A stretch of 24,373 bases of DNA, taken from NCBI GenBank assembly GCA_003427395.1, contig BFEA01000579.1:128337-152709 (forward strand), read 5' to 3'. Below are positions 1-10,503 of this stretch, piece by piece; positions within the stretch are counted from its first letter, which is position 1, and each line of letters begins with the position of its first letter. Position numbers and translations under genes: made by a program. The stretch comes from Chara braunii. Lineage: Eukaryota; Streptophyta; Charophyceae; Charales; Characeae. The notes under the pieces are model-generated. The model worked only from the letters and a program-made list of their open reading frames with translations, was not told the origin of the DNA and did not search any database.

Positions 1-87
<87 letters not shown>
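1..87. repeat. (AG)n dinucleotide microsatellite
   Basis: An uninterrupted AG/CT run from the window edge to base 87, so its true length is unknown. It lies upstream of E1 but nothing shows it is that element's insertion target. Confidence 0.99.
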
Positions 88-90
<3 letters not shown>

Positions 91-639
91 GTAGCCTCAG
101 GTACAAAGGTGCCAAAATCTTCTTGAGGGATGGGAAAGAAATCAATTGCTGTAACAGGCCAAGAGAAAAAAACAGCGATCACGCCTTCGGTTAGCGCAAG
201 CGCTAGCGCTGTCACAAAGTTTCGAGCCAGTGGGCCCGCTCGCGCCCACGCGCGGGAAGCTATTCGAAACACGCCAACTCGAAAAACGACGCACCTAGGG
301 GCGGCACCATCATCCGTCGCACTTCGCCATAGCTCCACAGGGCGGGTAGAGCCCCCTCGCACGCGAGCGCGCACGCGAGTGCTTCTCATAAATGGACAGT
401 GGCAAAAAGCAATAATGGCCCAGACGAGCGACAAGTTTGTTGTTTTGTCAGTCTTGAGACGGAACCTGAAGCGCAACCTCCGGAACAAGAAGTACATGCA
501 CGTAAAAGACAGCTGAAGGTGGAAGTCGACAAGTTTCACTCTTTCACAAGAAACAACACCAGTGAAGTACATCGACCATCTCCGCGGGAGCAGCTGGCCG
601 CGACATTCTGGATGAAAGCTGAACTACTATTCTAGGAGG
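88..639. other. CpG-rich stretch, no recognised gene
   Basis: Bases about 180-380 are rich in CG dinucleotides and include a perfect 12-bp palindrome AGCGCTAGCGCT at 199-210. Open frames here (130-516 and 399-635, plus strand) have arginine/alanine-rich, unrecognisable translations and overlap each other in different frames, as expected for high-GC non-coding DNA. It could be the outermost 5' leader or promoter of E1, whose 5' boundary I cannot place, or flanking host DNA. E5 also begins with a CpG-rich leader, which mildly favours the first reading. Confidence 0.4.
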
Positions 640-2273
640 CAAGACATATGAGTCCGAACAAAGGAGCAACGCGAAGGAGTATTTTTCACAAGGCAGTGTA
701 TTTCATTCAGACCTTTCAGCACGACCAAATTGCTACACCCCCCCTTCACCATCTTCGTCTTATCCCTACCCCTACTAACTACAGCCGACTCCCGTTCCCA
801 CACCTTCGCATCTCCACCCTCTCCTAATTCAACACCCACTATCCCGGCACGGCCTTCTCTTCCAATCCCCCCGCGCCCCCCCCCTCCTCCCTTCAAAATA
901 GCGAACCCTTGTTTAAACACAATCTACCCTAACCAATCGTCACCGGACCGACACAACCTCCCACTCTCTACAACCCTATGATACGAAGTCTACTACGCAA
1001 TCCCCGGACAGCTTCACCACTAGCCAACTAAAACCAACCCCTACTCCCCCTCTAAGTAACAAACCCTTGTCACCCGACCCTTCTGCTCCAACCATACACA
1101 TCAACCCCCAATCTACACAACACAAACCAATCTGACCCTTCCCACAATCAAATCAAAGCCCCCCACCCCAGCACGAACATCCCTGGCACTCCTACCCCCA
1201 CACCCCATTCTTACCCCCAACCCCATCCCAATCCCACCCTGATTTATCTCACCCCCCATTAACACCACACCCGCCCAAGGCCACCCGATCTGCTCAACCT
1301 CTTCCCCCTTCGCCAACCCGAAATCACCCCTCCAACCTCTCCCCTGTCTTAATGCCCCTACTCCGACCGACCTCCCGACTTCAGAGAGCTCATATGAGCT
1401 AAATCTGACACCGGCGCCTCTGCCTCCCTTCCCGCTCAGCCAAAAGACCGTATCATATCTTCCGACCTCCCACATCTCGCCCTCCTGCCATCGATCGTAA
1501 AATCCAGTAGCCTCTTTCCCCTCCTGTCCTTACTCCAATTTAGCAGTCAACAGCGGGCGCAAAGTCTTACTACAGACATCTGTCCTCTCATAATTATTCG
1601 TCCTCCTTTCTTTGGTACTCCCTCTCCAGATATAAAATCCTCCATTGCGTGCTTCCCAAATGGAGAAATAAACAACTGTTTATCATTTTCATTTACTATC
1701 CCCGCGCGATATATCGGCTGACCACTCCAGCTTCCCAGGAAGGGAAGGCGAACTCTGCTCAATTCTTTTCTATTGAAATCTTCTCTGTTGTGGAAATTCG
1801 ATCCGCAGGTGGGGAGGCCAAATGCTGGCAAAATTTTCAGAAATTCCCCATGACCTCGCATTCCCAGAATCACCTATCCTCGTAACTTGTCGATCCCCAT
1901 GCGGGGAGGCGAAATACTGCTGAAATTTATGTCTGTCTCGTCTCAAACCCCCTGCTGTTTCCCCCATATCCACACCCTGCCCCCATCCGCCACCGAGAGA
2001 AACTCACCCCCCATTGGGAGTGATCGAAAGTTACCCAAAGTTCTCCTCCATCCTCAGACGATTCGCTTACATTCATCCGCCTACATCTCTCATCTATTCA
2101 GATCGGGATAAACAGACTGACATACGCTACATGACCACCACACCCCCCCACCCCACCCCCAACTCACTATCCTAACCTTTCCCACAGTCAATACTGCATA
2201 CTAACCCCATCCCATTCTCACCCAACTGCTGACTAGGCCAGAAGTTGTAACCACCGACCTCAGGTGACCAAAG
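640..2273 (+). other. E1 5' leader: long C-rich, G-poor tract
   Basis: About 1.6 kb ahead of ORF1 with strong strand asymmetry, most marked from about 725 to 1500 and again at 2110-2230, where C-runs are common and G is rare on the plus strand. Short open frames occur on both strands, but their translations are simple Pro/Thr/Ser-rich (plus) or Gly/Arg-rich (minus) and match nothing I know. This position and lack of coding suggest a 5' UTR/internal promoter region. The G-poor character would leave a transcript weakly structured. A diverged direct repeat lies at 1799-1931. Confidence 0.5.
1799..1931 (+). repeat. Diverged direct repeat in E1 leader
   Basis: Two units of about 40 bp, near 1799-1839 and 1892-1931, share a GATCC start, a GGGGAGGC core and an AAATTT end, with other positions diverged. 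They are spaced about 93 bp apart. Confidence 0.5.
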
Positions 2274-4944
2274 ATGCAGAGCCCAGGAACCGGCAGATCT
2301 CCTGCCACGTTCAAGCAGACCCTGCAATTAATGGCGACCTACGGTCGTGCGTCCCAAACAAACAGAGCATCTGCGGAAGTAATTGAGAATGAAGCGCTGA
2401 AATTTCTAATCGAGAAGACCAAAGTCCAAGGCGAAATGGTAATAAAAAAACAACCGAACGCTGAGGGAAAGGAAGAAGAAATTGTGATCTGGAAATACCC
2501 AGATGGGAAGGTCCCAGAACTCGACGACCTCCATGAGAGACATGCCGTGGTATTTAACTTTGCGAGGAATGGAGCAGAACTGATGCCAGCAGAAAAACGG
2601 AAATGGATTGCGGAAACAATCAAAAAAGAGGACAAGCTGAAAACATCAGGTGACTCTTTTTCCATGATAAATTTGGGCCGCAATTCAGTGATGGTGATCT
2701 TCATATCAGAAGATCACACAAGAATTGCAGCTGAAATGAAGTCCAGAAACTGCAATGGGTCGATCTGTACTATCAATCGATGGAAAAAACAGACCAATGC
2801 ACGACCCACGCTGTCTTTCTCGGTGTCTTACAAACAGACCTTGCTCAAAGAGCAATTCTGGGTACAGTTCGACAGAATCCAGGCTGGATATCATGGTCTA
2901 GTGATAGACAGATTGGAGACAGTACCCCGCCAACAAAATTCTGAAGCTTATTCTGCCAATGCCAGATTTTCTCTACCCGCATGTGGGAACAATGACAACC
3001 ATTCTCGAGGTGAAAGTTGACGATCCGCCCGTTTTCCGCCGAGAATGGGAATTTCATATTGGAGACAGGCCTCAACTAAATCATCCCCCTTATGCTTCAG
3101 ATGCAGGGAAAGAGGACATCTGGGATCGGACCCAACATGTCCCAAGTTCCCCAAGCATCAGAAAGAGAGGAAGCTGCTTCCCAACATGCTGGTCAAAGTT
3201 GAGGAAGCCCCGGGAACCTGGTTCATAGTAGATCCAGCATATGACGGCTGGGTCTTCGATGACAACTTGGAGGACCCGGAATGGGTTTGGCACTTTACTG
3301 ATAAGGAGCCAGTAACAAAGAAGCCAGACATCTTCCCCCCCTGTCGACAGCAGATGGCAGAAAAAAGCAACAGGCAAGGAGGCAGGAAACCCAGCCAAGA
3401 TCAATACAATTCCGCTCAACGACTCACGAGTGATCTTGGAGGAGAAGGTTAGGGAAAACCTTCTGTGGGACCTGGACTCGGTTTGGGAACAGACCGAGGA
3501 AGAGTACCGGAAGCAACCCCAAAAAATTCAAGCAAAAATTGAAGCCTTCTTAAGTCTCAAAGAAAATGAACTGAAGCAAGAACTGAATAAAAATCTGAAA
3601 TTGACTCAGCCAGCCACTAAAAGAACCACACAGGAGGAGGGAACGAAAGATGGGAGTGGACCAGACCTGAAAAAAAGAAAAGGTCCGAACACAGGCAGCA
3701 AGGAGGGACAAGGGGAACTGCCGGCAGCTGACCAGCAACCAACCCCTCATTCCCCCCCATCAGAAGGAACTCAGATGGATAGTGACCAATCCACTGGGAA
3801 CTCTACAGCCTCGGCCCCCTCACCCAGCTCTGACGAAGACCCAACCAAAAGATACCTCCAATGGCTGAGAGAGTACATTGAGAGAGCTAAGGCAGAAAGG
3901 GAACACCTCTTCGACATTCGCACCGCTTGTCTTAAACACATGGAGAGGACCCAAAACCAGAAGAATGGGACAGTGGCAGGAATCAAAACCTCTTCTAACC
4001 AGTACGAGATGCTGGTTAAAACCGATGAGTTCACAGAATATGCAGCCCTCAGATACGCAGAGAAGAAGAGGTCAAGAGAACAGGGCCTTGCTGACAAAGA
4101 GATCACCCAAGTGGACTCAAAAGAAGCCCTTCAGGCTTTAAGGCCCAAAAAATGGAGAACCAGCAGGAATCAGAAGAAGAAAGCTATGGGCAGGGATGAG
4201 AAAGATATGGACTCCCCAGGGAAAACAGCCCGGACTGAGCTGGAACAAGAAACATCAGTGGTGGAAGCTCAGTCCGAAAAACTCAAAAAACTGAACAAAG
4301 CCTATGAACCTGAGTTCAGCTCCCTTGAACACATCGCTGATGGTAAAGCTCCCCAAGCCCTGGGACAGGCTCAGTCGGCAAAGCTGACCTTAATGGGCAC
4401 CAGGCCGCTGGTGGCAGCCAAATACGTGGAAGAAAAGGAGTGGCAGATTGCCACATACGTAGCCTTTGCGATTCCAAGGATTGAAGAAGGTCAGAACGTG
4501 GCTTCCATCCTGCAAGAGAAAATCACAACGGTCTACCCATTGGGGGTATTTGAAATTGTCTCTCAGACAGGTTTGCAGGGGGAACTGTTGCACTTGGGAC
4601 CCCAAGTGGAACAACAAGGGACTGATGATCAGCTAGGGTGCAGCATCTCCCACGATGACCGGTCGGACCCCAGATCCCCAAGATCATTTGCTCTTCTTAT
4701 TGCTAAGATGCCCGAAGGAACGACCCTCAAGGGAGGGATGAGGTGGCGGCCATGGAACACAGTGATAGCTATCCCATACAGTGTGCTGTCAGGGATAGGC
4801 ATCCCTGCGGAGCTGCAAGCAGCATCACTAGCAGAACTGATTAGCAGCGGCACCTTCAATGGAGACGGGGACCAGAAGCTAGAGCATGGGCAATGGACAT
4901 GGACAAGTTCTTCAGAGATGAGTACTCCTCAGAAGAAGAAATGA
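2274..4944 (+). pseudogene. E1 ORF1: LINE RNA-binding protein with CCHC knuckle, frameshifted
   Basis: This is the LINE ORF1 protein, expected to bind element RNA in the ribonucleoprotein. Read left to right it uses frame 2274-~2955, then a +1 frame ~2959-3070, then the first frame to 3452, then the +1 frame 3430-4944. Only by joining these does it follow the order of E5 ORF1. The N-terminal block contains FLIEKTK and ERHAV..FNFA motifs shared with E5 and may be the RRM-like/DUF4283-type domain of plant LINE ORF1s (inference). The knuckle at 3093-3140 is C-x2-C-x4-H-x6-C, two residues longer than the usual CX2CX4HX4C. A conserved G-W-V-F-D-D-N-L-E block follows at about 3246. Then come a Lys/Glu-rich probable coiled coil (3430-3600), a Pro/Ser/Thr-rich linker and a C-terminal domain (about 4410-4830) with RPWNTVIAIPY, also present in E5. 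About 890 codons is long for a LINE ORF1. ATG 2274 is chosen because homology with E5 starts shortly after it. Confidence 0.8.
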
Positions 4945-5183
4945 AGCAGGACCCAGAGGAATGGAAACTGGAGAAAGGAGGATCACAATCGGACGCACCC
5001 ACAAAAAATGAAACCAGTGACAACATAGGAGAATATAGGATGGACGACCCAATAACCTTGTTGCAGCCCGAAAACCGGGTGACTCAGCGGAGTCTATGGA
5101 GACGGGAGGCTCGGGGGTCCCTTAGATTTAAGGTCCCCTTCATGACTCTCATCATACCACTATTCCCTCTATGGAGGAGCTAA
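4893..5183 (+). other. Small open frame bridging ORF1 and ORF2 of E1
   Basis: A 96-codon frame overlaps the end of ORF1 by 52 bp and the first 13 bp of ORF2. Its first half is acidic (Glu/Asp-rich) and unlike anything I recognise. It may be the original C-terminus of ORF1, displaced by a frameshift, or chance. E5 has no evident counterpart between 18555 and 18601, which argues against a conserved third gene. No slippery heptamer is visible at either overlap. Confidence 0.2.
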
Positions 5184-8100
5184 GAAAGGTAGCAAATGAA
5201 ACAGGGAGTAGGGTGAACTGGAAAACTCAAGGCATCCACGTTTGTAGCTGGAACATCAATGGGCTTGGGAATGTTGTCACCAAAGAAGATAAACTAAACG
5301 ACATAATCAAAGGTCTGAAAAGTTCCTCAAGTAAACCAGCAGATATCATATTCCTGCAGGAGACACACCTAACTAGCTCTGAAGAACATTTGCGGATAAG
5401 AAAAATTTTCACAAGAAAACTAGGGAGGATTAAAAACGAAATATGGGCAACGGATGCAAGCTCGGCCACCAAAGGGACAGCCATCCTAATACCAAAATCT
5501 TCACATCTGCACACAGCAGGCTCAGTGACAAGGATGGAAGCAGACACTGAAACAGGTAGATGGTGCTGGATGGATCTAAAATGGAAGGAAGAGGAGTTCA
5601 GAATCATCAATATCTGTGCTCATAACAATACTACAGAAAGAGCAGCTTTCATATCAACAATGGGAAGTGTAGTTCTACCTACCTCCCTGTGTATCATAGC
5701 CGGGGATTGGAACGCGACTCTGGACCCATGCAATGACAGAATCTCCAGGTCGACATCCCAACAATCTTCCCAGGAAGCAACCCCAATTATCCAACTAATG
5801 ACGGATCATAGTCTGTTCGACCCGTTTCGCACCTTCCATCCAGATACTAAGGCTTTTTCCTTGGTAAAGAAAAGTCACACCCACCACACAACCTTCTCTA
5901 GGATAGACTACTTCCTAGCATCCGAATCCATGATGAGGGCTATCAAGGAAGCGGACATTTTGACACTCACCCCATACGTGGGTCTGGATCACAAACCCAT
6001 CGAGTTAATCTTATGCTTTGACCAATATGTTACCAAGGGGACCAGCTTCCATAAACTCAACAACTCCCTACTCTTGAGCCAGACCTTCAGAGAAAGGATG
6101 CAAGAAGACTGGACCAACTCTAGAGGATTGCTCCTTGAGGGCCAAGATAGGTGGAAATGGTTTCAAGACAACTATCTTTCACTATCGCGGTCAGCGGCCC
6201 AAGTATCCCGAAAACTAGCAAATGATCGCAAACAAAGAAAGTAGTACCTGGAAATGACTATGAAGATCGCTGAGGCCAATCTTATAAGTGACCCTCATTC
6301 GCCCCTATACACAGCCACTCTAGAACAAGTAAGAGAGGAGCTGTCATTGTGGAGAATGTGGGAACTCAAGGATCTACAAATAAGGGCAAGAATGACTGAC
6401 TATGAACTAAATGAGTCGATGAGCAAACATTTTTTCGCAAAAATAAAAGCAAACAACAGAACCAACGCGATAGAAGGACTAAAAGAACCATCAGACAAAC
6501 AAACCGTCAAAAGAGACAGCGAAGGCATGCTACAAATAGCAAAAGGATTTTAGCAGGAACTTCAAAAAAAAAAAAAACAATCTCCCCCTCCCACAGCGGT
6601 AAGAGAGGCCAGGACCAAAATGCTCCAATACCTTGACAAAACAATCACAACAGAACAGGCGGAAGCGCTAGATAAACCGATCACCTTAAACGAACTAAGG
6701 ACAGTGCTGCAAAGCATGAATAATGACAAGTCCCCGGGTATAGACGGGCTCACTAAAGAATTTTGGGACCTCTTCTGGCCAGTAATGGGAAAAGACCTCC
6801 TACAGTTCTACGAGGACAGATGGGTAAAGGGAGGTTTGGGAGAACTACTAAGCAGCAGTGTGGTGACCCTCCTTTATAAAAAGGGTGATCGTGAAGATAT
6901 TCGTAACTACATACCAATCTCGCGCCTCACCCTCCCTTATAAGATTCTAGCCAAAGCTCTAGCCCTCATAATTCTAGACCTCACAGATAAATGCTTCCAC
7001 ATAGATCAAGCTGGATTTATCCCAGGAAGATATATCTTAGACAATGTCCTCACATTGAATGAAGCCACCCGAAAAGTACAGGAGAAGAGACTAAATACAA
7101 CAATCCTGTTTTTCGACTTTGGAAAGGCCTATGACCAAGTCAACTGGGCCTTCCTCAATGCAAGTATGGAGAAAATGGGAGTAGGGCACAACTTCAAGAA
7201 ATGGGTAAAGATCCTCTATAACGACGCCTCAGGCTGCGTACAAGTAAATGACCTTCTGTCTGAACGATACCCAATCTCACGCTCTGTCCAACAGGGCGAT
7301 CCTCTAGCCCCTCCGATATTCCTGTTCGTGATGGAAGCAATCGCTTCCTTTTTGCGCAAAGACCCATCAATCCAAAGACTGATGGAAGCGATCGCTTCCT
7401 TTTTGCGCAAAGACCCGTCAATCCAAAGACTACCTGAGCTTAACACGGGTACCCAACATCACATCCATTTTCCAACCGTAATAATGTTTGCTAATGACCT
7501 CACTGTCCTAATCAGGGCATCAGACTCATCAGTCCAAGCATTAGTCAGAGGAATGGAAGCCTTTAGGTTAGCGTCCGAAATGAAGATCAACTGGAAAAAA
7601 AACGATAGGGTGGTGGCTCTCTGAAGAACAGCGTCCCCAAATGGAGGGGCCGGAAGCGGATATGACGTGGGAACATCCTGAGATGCCGACCAGATATCTG
7701 GGGATTATGGTGTCCAAAGGGGGTCCAACACCACAGATGACACAAAGTCTGTTAACCAAACAAATCAATAGAATGGGGCGATGGGGGGACGCATATACCT
7801 CCCTCCTAGGAAGAGCCTTAACACTCAACACTTCCATCTTTTCGATGATATGGTACATTGCTTCCATCTGGACCATACCTGATCATACGATTAAAGAACT
7901 CAACAGCAAAGCACGAGCCTATCTTTGGTCAGGAGACCCAAACAAAACCAGATACATTCCTAAGATAGCCTGGCACTTCATAACGAGGAAGCCATCCAAA
8001 CAAGGGTTAGGGATTATCGATCCCAAGCAAGAAACAAAAGCTCTACAGATAAAATGGATAATTAAACTGCTAACCCAACCAAGACTGGCATGACACAAAT

Positions 8101-9754
8101 TAGCCTTAGACAGTATAAGAACCATAGCTCCGGTCCAAACCCGGATTAACATGTCGGGTCTCTTTTGGGTTATGAATAAAGAATGGACACCAAAGACGGG
8201 CAGGAGAAGGCGGCGGTCAAACTCACAACAAAATGAGGTCACCCCCCCAACTCCTTACTGGTCAGCCCTGATTCGTATATGGAGAGGCATTATGCCACAA
8301 AGAGGTAGAAAACCCAAATCCAAAGAAGAAGTGGTACGACAACCCCTCTTCGGAAACCAATACATATAAGAGATGCAGGGGACCTTCCTCTTTCCCTATC
8401 AAATGGTCAGCGGTGGCTGTCATGGATTAAACATGGAATCTGGAGGGTGGGGCACATCTGGGACGAAGAAAAGAAAGACTGGATAGACGAGGATCAACTG
8501 AGACAACACCTGAAAGGATGCCACAACAGGGACGAGAACCTAACAACGGTCGTGAACAGTATCCCAGATGGGTGGAAAGAACTTTTAAAAGAAGATTTCA
8601 CATGGAAAACAGGGGAATGGGGAGTTCTCATTCAAGAGGCCATACCAGAAAAAGCATACCAATTTTACCGCAGAACCTCAGGCTCAGACCTTTCGGGAAT
8701 CTTTACCTCCTTCCCAATAGACCGCTCCAATCCCAAAACTCTCACTATCTACAACATCAATCCACAAGAGAGAACCCTCAACTCATACACACTCCGGAAA
8801 GTCAGAGTACTGGGTATGTGGCCAAAGACAATCTTCCAAGTAGAAACGGCGATCCAAGACTTAGAATTTGACCCAGAAGAATGGGCCTGGCCCTCAGGCA
8901 ACAACAGACTGTGTAAAACCCCCATCTTAACTACACAATATACAGTCAAAAAAATGGGCTACAGAATGTTACTAAAAACGAAAGACCCAGAACCGGTCAT
9001 CAAGGGGAGATGGGAAAGACTGTTAGGACAAAGAATGGAACCAATCCCTGCAGTTCCCTGGAGAATGTACAAATCGATTCGCCCAATCAAGATCAGAAGC
9101 CTCCAATGGCTGATTACCTATAATGCACTCCCAGTGAATGCCTGGCTGCACCTTCGCAGAAGAAACAGCGACCCAAGTAGTTCAGAACAATGTTTAGTAT
9201 GCTCAGACAACTTACAGGAGGACATTATACATTGTCTAATTAACTGCCAACTCGCTACCGACCTATGGGCACGAGCCTCAGCACACTAGGACCACCTGTT
9301 TCCCTCTTCTCTACCGGAACACCCCATCCAGTTACTCCTATGGGCTAACATCCCTCCCCAATTTCACAAGTCCGAGCGCATTTGGTTCGGGATAATCAGA
9401 AAAGTGACGCTGTGGGTTATATGGAAGGAAAGGTGCAACCGGACCATCGACAATTCCAGTACGCCATCAGAACAAGTGTGGGCTTCGACGAGACTCTTCA
9501 TGGAGACTGACATCCGTTGTCAGTGGAAGAGGGTCAAGCACCAAATTCAGCAGGACCCGGACAAACAACAAGAAACGATAGCCAAATTCAGCAAGGAGTG
9601 GTTGGTCCTGGGGAAAATAGCAGAAATCCATGCCCTACAAATCAGATGGAAAGACTGGCACAACTCGGACACTTCCTATGGAACAAGGGACTCCAGCCAG
9701 ATAAGACGACATGATCCCAGGCATGCGGGAGATCCCACGGGACCCGACCAATGA
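5171..9754 (+). pseudogene. E1 ORF2: APE endonuclease, reverse transcriptase, zinc ribbon; broken
   Basis: This is the LINE ORF2 polyprotein, which nicks target DNA and reverse-transcribes the element RNA at the nick. The endonuclease (codons 1-~285) looks complete: W27-N28, Q63-E64-T65, G-D179-W-N181, S-R-I-D246 and D273-H274 are the standard APE-family catalytic positions. The RT region (6620-7624) has SPGIDG, RNY-I-PIS, GFIPGR, FDFGKAYD and QGDPL, but the catalytic box reads FAND (7487-7498) instead of F/Y-A-D-D, so it is probably dead. A zinc ribbon C-x2-C-x9-H-x4-C lies at 9191-9247, followed by TLWVIWKERC (9404-9433) and a basic tail. Breaks are TAG 6242, TAG 6551, a shift with TGA near 7622, TGA 8091, TAA 8367 with a shift back, and TAG 9287. 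Aligned with other copies, 8091 and 9287 replace tryptophan and 6551 replaces tyrosine. ATG 5171 matches the start of E5 ORF2. Confidence 0.93.
7331..7432 (+). repeat. 51-bp in-frame tandem duplication inside E1 reverse transcriptase
   Basis: Two adjacent 51-bp units (7331-7381 and 7382-7432) each encode the 17 residues MEAIASFLRKDPSIQRL. They differ at about three bases. E5 has a single copy at the same place (20759 onward), so the duplication arose in E1's lineage. It lies between RT motif B (QGDPL) and motif C. Confidence 0.97.
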
Positions 9755-10029
9755 GTGACTGACCGTAGTCTTCCACACGAATACGAGGCTTCAGAGACAT
9801 AAGAGGCGGATCAAGACCCCATCAGTAGTTTATCTCGGTCTTCCCTGCTTTATTTGTATTATCAGGTAGACTTCGATGTGAATTCTGAGAGGGAACGCAG
9901 CGATAGGCAAGCTGACACTCAATCCTCCCTCAGGGAGCAATCAATGCTGGTCAGGGATCCTTCGGCCACACAGAAGGAAGCGTGAGTGGGTTTCTTGATG
10001 TATTCAGTCTAAAAAAAAAAAAAAAAAAA
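9755..10029 (+). other. E1 3' UTR (short form) and poly(A) tail
   Basis: After the ORF2 stop there is about 255 bp of UTR and then A19 at 10011-10029. The last 120 bp align with the 3' UTRs of E2, E3, E4 and E5 (CTGAGAGG, GCAAGCTGAC and AATCAATGCTGGTCAGG segments). Relative to E3, E4 and E5 it ends early: the tail starts where the others go on to TTGACTTG and the third hairpin. It also lacks the TTTAGGG-like tract. Confidence 0.85.
9925..9977 (+). other. Two-hairpin 3' UTR RNA element, E1 copy
   Basis: Hairpin I is CTCCC-TCA-GGGAG (9925-9937), followed by the fixed AATCAATGC linker. Hairpin II is CCTTC-9 nt-GAAGG (9959-9977). An outer pairing CTGAC (9912-9916)/GTCAG (9950-9954) can enclose hairpin I. 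Stem bases vary between copies while pairing is kept. Confidence 0.75.
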
Positions 10030-10180
10030 GAAAGGAAAACGTGCAGTGCAGCATGTTAAAAGCATGAGTAGGAGAGCAACAGTGGTAGTCCTGAAATAGA
10101 ACCTTCATAATTAGGAAAAGATACACAAGATTACCTAGGGTCTAGGGTTTATGAATTAGGAGTCTCGCTAAAACTATAGC

Positions 10181-10206
10181 TGAGGGTTTAGGGTTTAGGG
10201 TTTTAG
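10181..10206 (+). repeat. Short TTTAGGG-like tract in E2 3' UTR
   Basis: Three to four consecutive GGGTTTA-type units, matching the Arabidopsis-type telomere repeat. Degenerate counterparts occur at the matching place in E4 (about 13506-13527, reverse strand) and E5 (about 23117-23143), so it belongs to the LINE family's 3' UTR and is not a telomere. Confidence 0.8.
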
Positions 10207-10394
10207 ACAATCAAGGCAAATAGGGTTCAGACTGGTAGGGATCTCATGAGGCACATGGGCGGGGATCAGATTTTAGACAGAATTGGCAGCCTTCGTAGCG
10301 TCCAGGCCCTTTCTTGCCATTTATGTTCTATCTGACAGGCCATTATAGTGGACCTGAGAGGAAAGGGAAAAGCACGGCAAGCTGACAGTCAATC

Positions 10395-10410
10395 CTCCAC
10401 GATGCTGGAG
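10395..10410 (+). other. Hairpin I of the 3' UTR RNA element, E2 copy
   Basis: CTCCA-6 nt-TGGAG, then TAATCAATGCTGG. The innermost pair is A-U, where E1 has C-G. The copy is cut off before hairpin II. Confidence 0.7.
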
Positions 10411-10427
10411 TAATCAATGCTGGTCAG

Positions 10428-10503
10428 GGCGGCATGGGCATAATAGATGGCGTGAGCAGCACATCATCAGGAAACCGCAAGAAGGCGGCATGGGCATAAT
10501 AGA
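10428..10503 (+). repeat. 20-bp direct repeat at the E2/E3 junction
   Basis: GGCGGCATGGGCATAATAGA occurs at 10428-10447 and 10484-10503. The second copy is in its natural ORF2 place (GGMGII motif). The first abuts the broken E2 3' UTR. The 36 bp between them encode WREQHIIRKPQE, which aligns to the ORF2 region just before GGMGII. The junction therefore looks like a local duplication or template jump when the two elements were joined. Confidence 0.85.

Larger units (their letters stand above)
640..10029 (+). mobile_element. E1: near full-length L1-like LINE (non-LTR retrotransposon), degenerate
   Basis: The order is leader, ORF1 with CCHC knuckle, ORF2 with APE endonuclease, reverse transcriptase and zinc ribbon, 3' UTR, and an A19 tail at 10011-10029. 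That is the layout of L1/Tx1-type LINEs. The 3' end is set by the A tract. The 5' end is uncertain: the compositional change near 640-725 is only a plausible start. E1 and E5 align across both ORFs but differ at roughly half the residues by eye, so they are separate subfamilies. I see no convincing target-site duplication. At least six in-frame stops and two frameshifts in ORF2, and three shifts in ORF1, show the copy cannot move by itself. Confidence 0.9.
10040..10427 (+). mobile_element. E2: 3' UTR fragment of a related LINE
   Basis: Directly after the E1 tail comes a second 3' UTR with no ORF2. It carries the TTTAGGG-like tract (10181-10206), the CTTCGTAGCGTC/CCTTTCTTG and GACCTGAGAGGAAAGGG segments shared with E4, and hairpin I (10395-10410). 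It stops at the conserved CTGGTCAGG, where it joins ORF2 sequence of E3. Hairpin II and the tail are missing. The left boundary is approximate. Confidence 0.75.

Noticed and set aside
130-635. Two overlapping plus-strand ORFs near the left edge as genes.
   Set aside because: Arg/Ala/Ser-rich translations from CpG-rich DNA, no motif, overlapping in different frames, no splice or expression signal.
730-1475. Proline/threonine-rich (plus) and glycine-rich (minus) ORFs.
   Set aside because: They follow from the C-rich composition; no recognisable domain.
4893-5183. Programmed -1 frameshifting between ORF1 and ORF2.
   Set aside because: No slippery heptamer is visible, and E5 has separate ORFs with a plain gap.
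10181-10206. Interstitial telomere or chromosome end.
   Set aside because: Only three to four units, and the same tract sits in the 3' UTR of other copies of the LINE.
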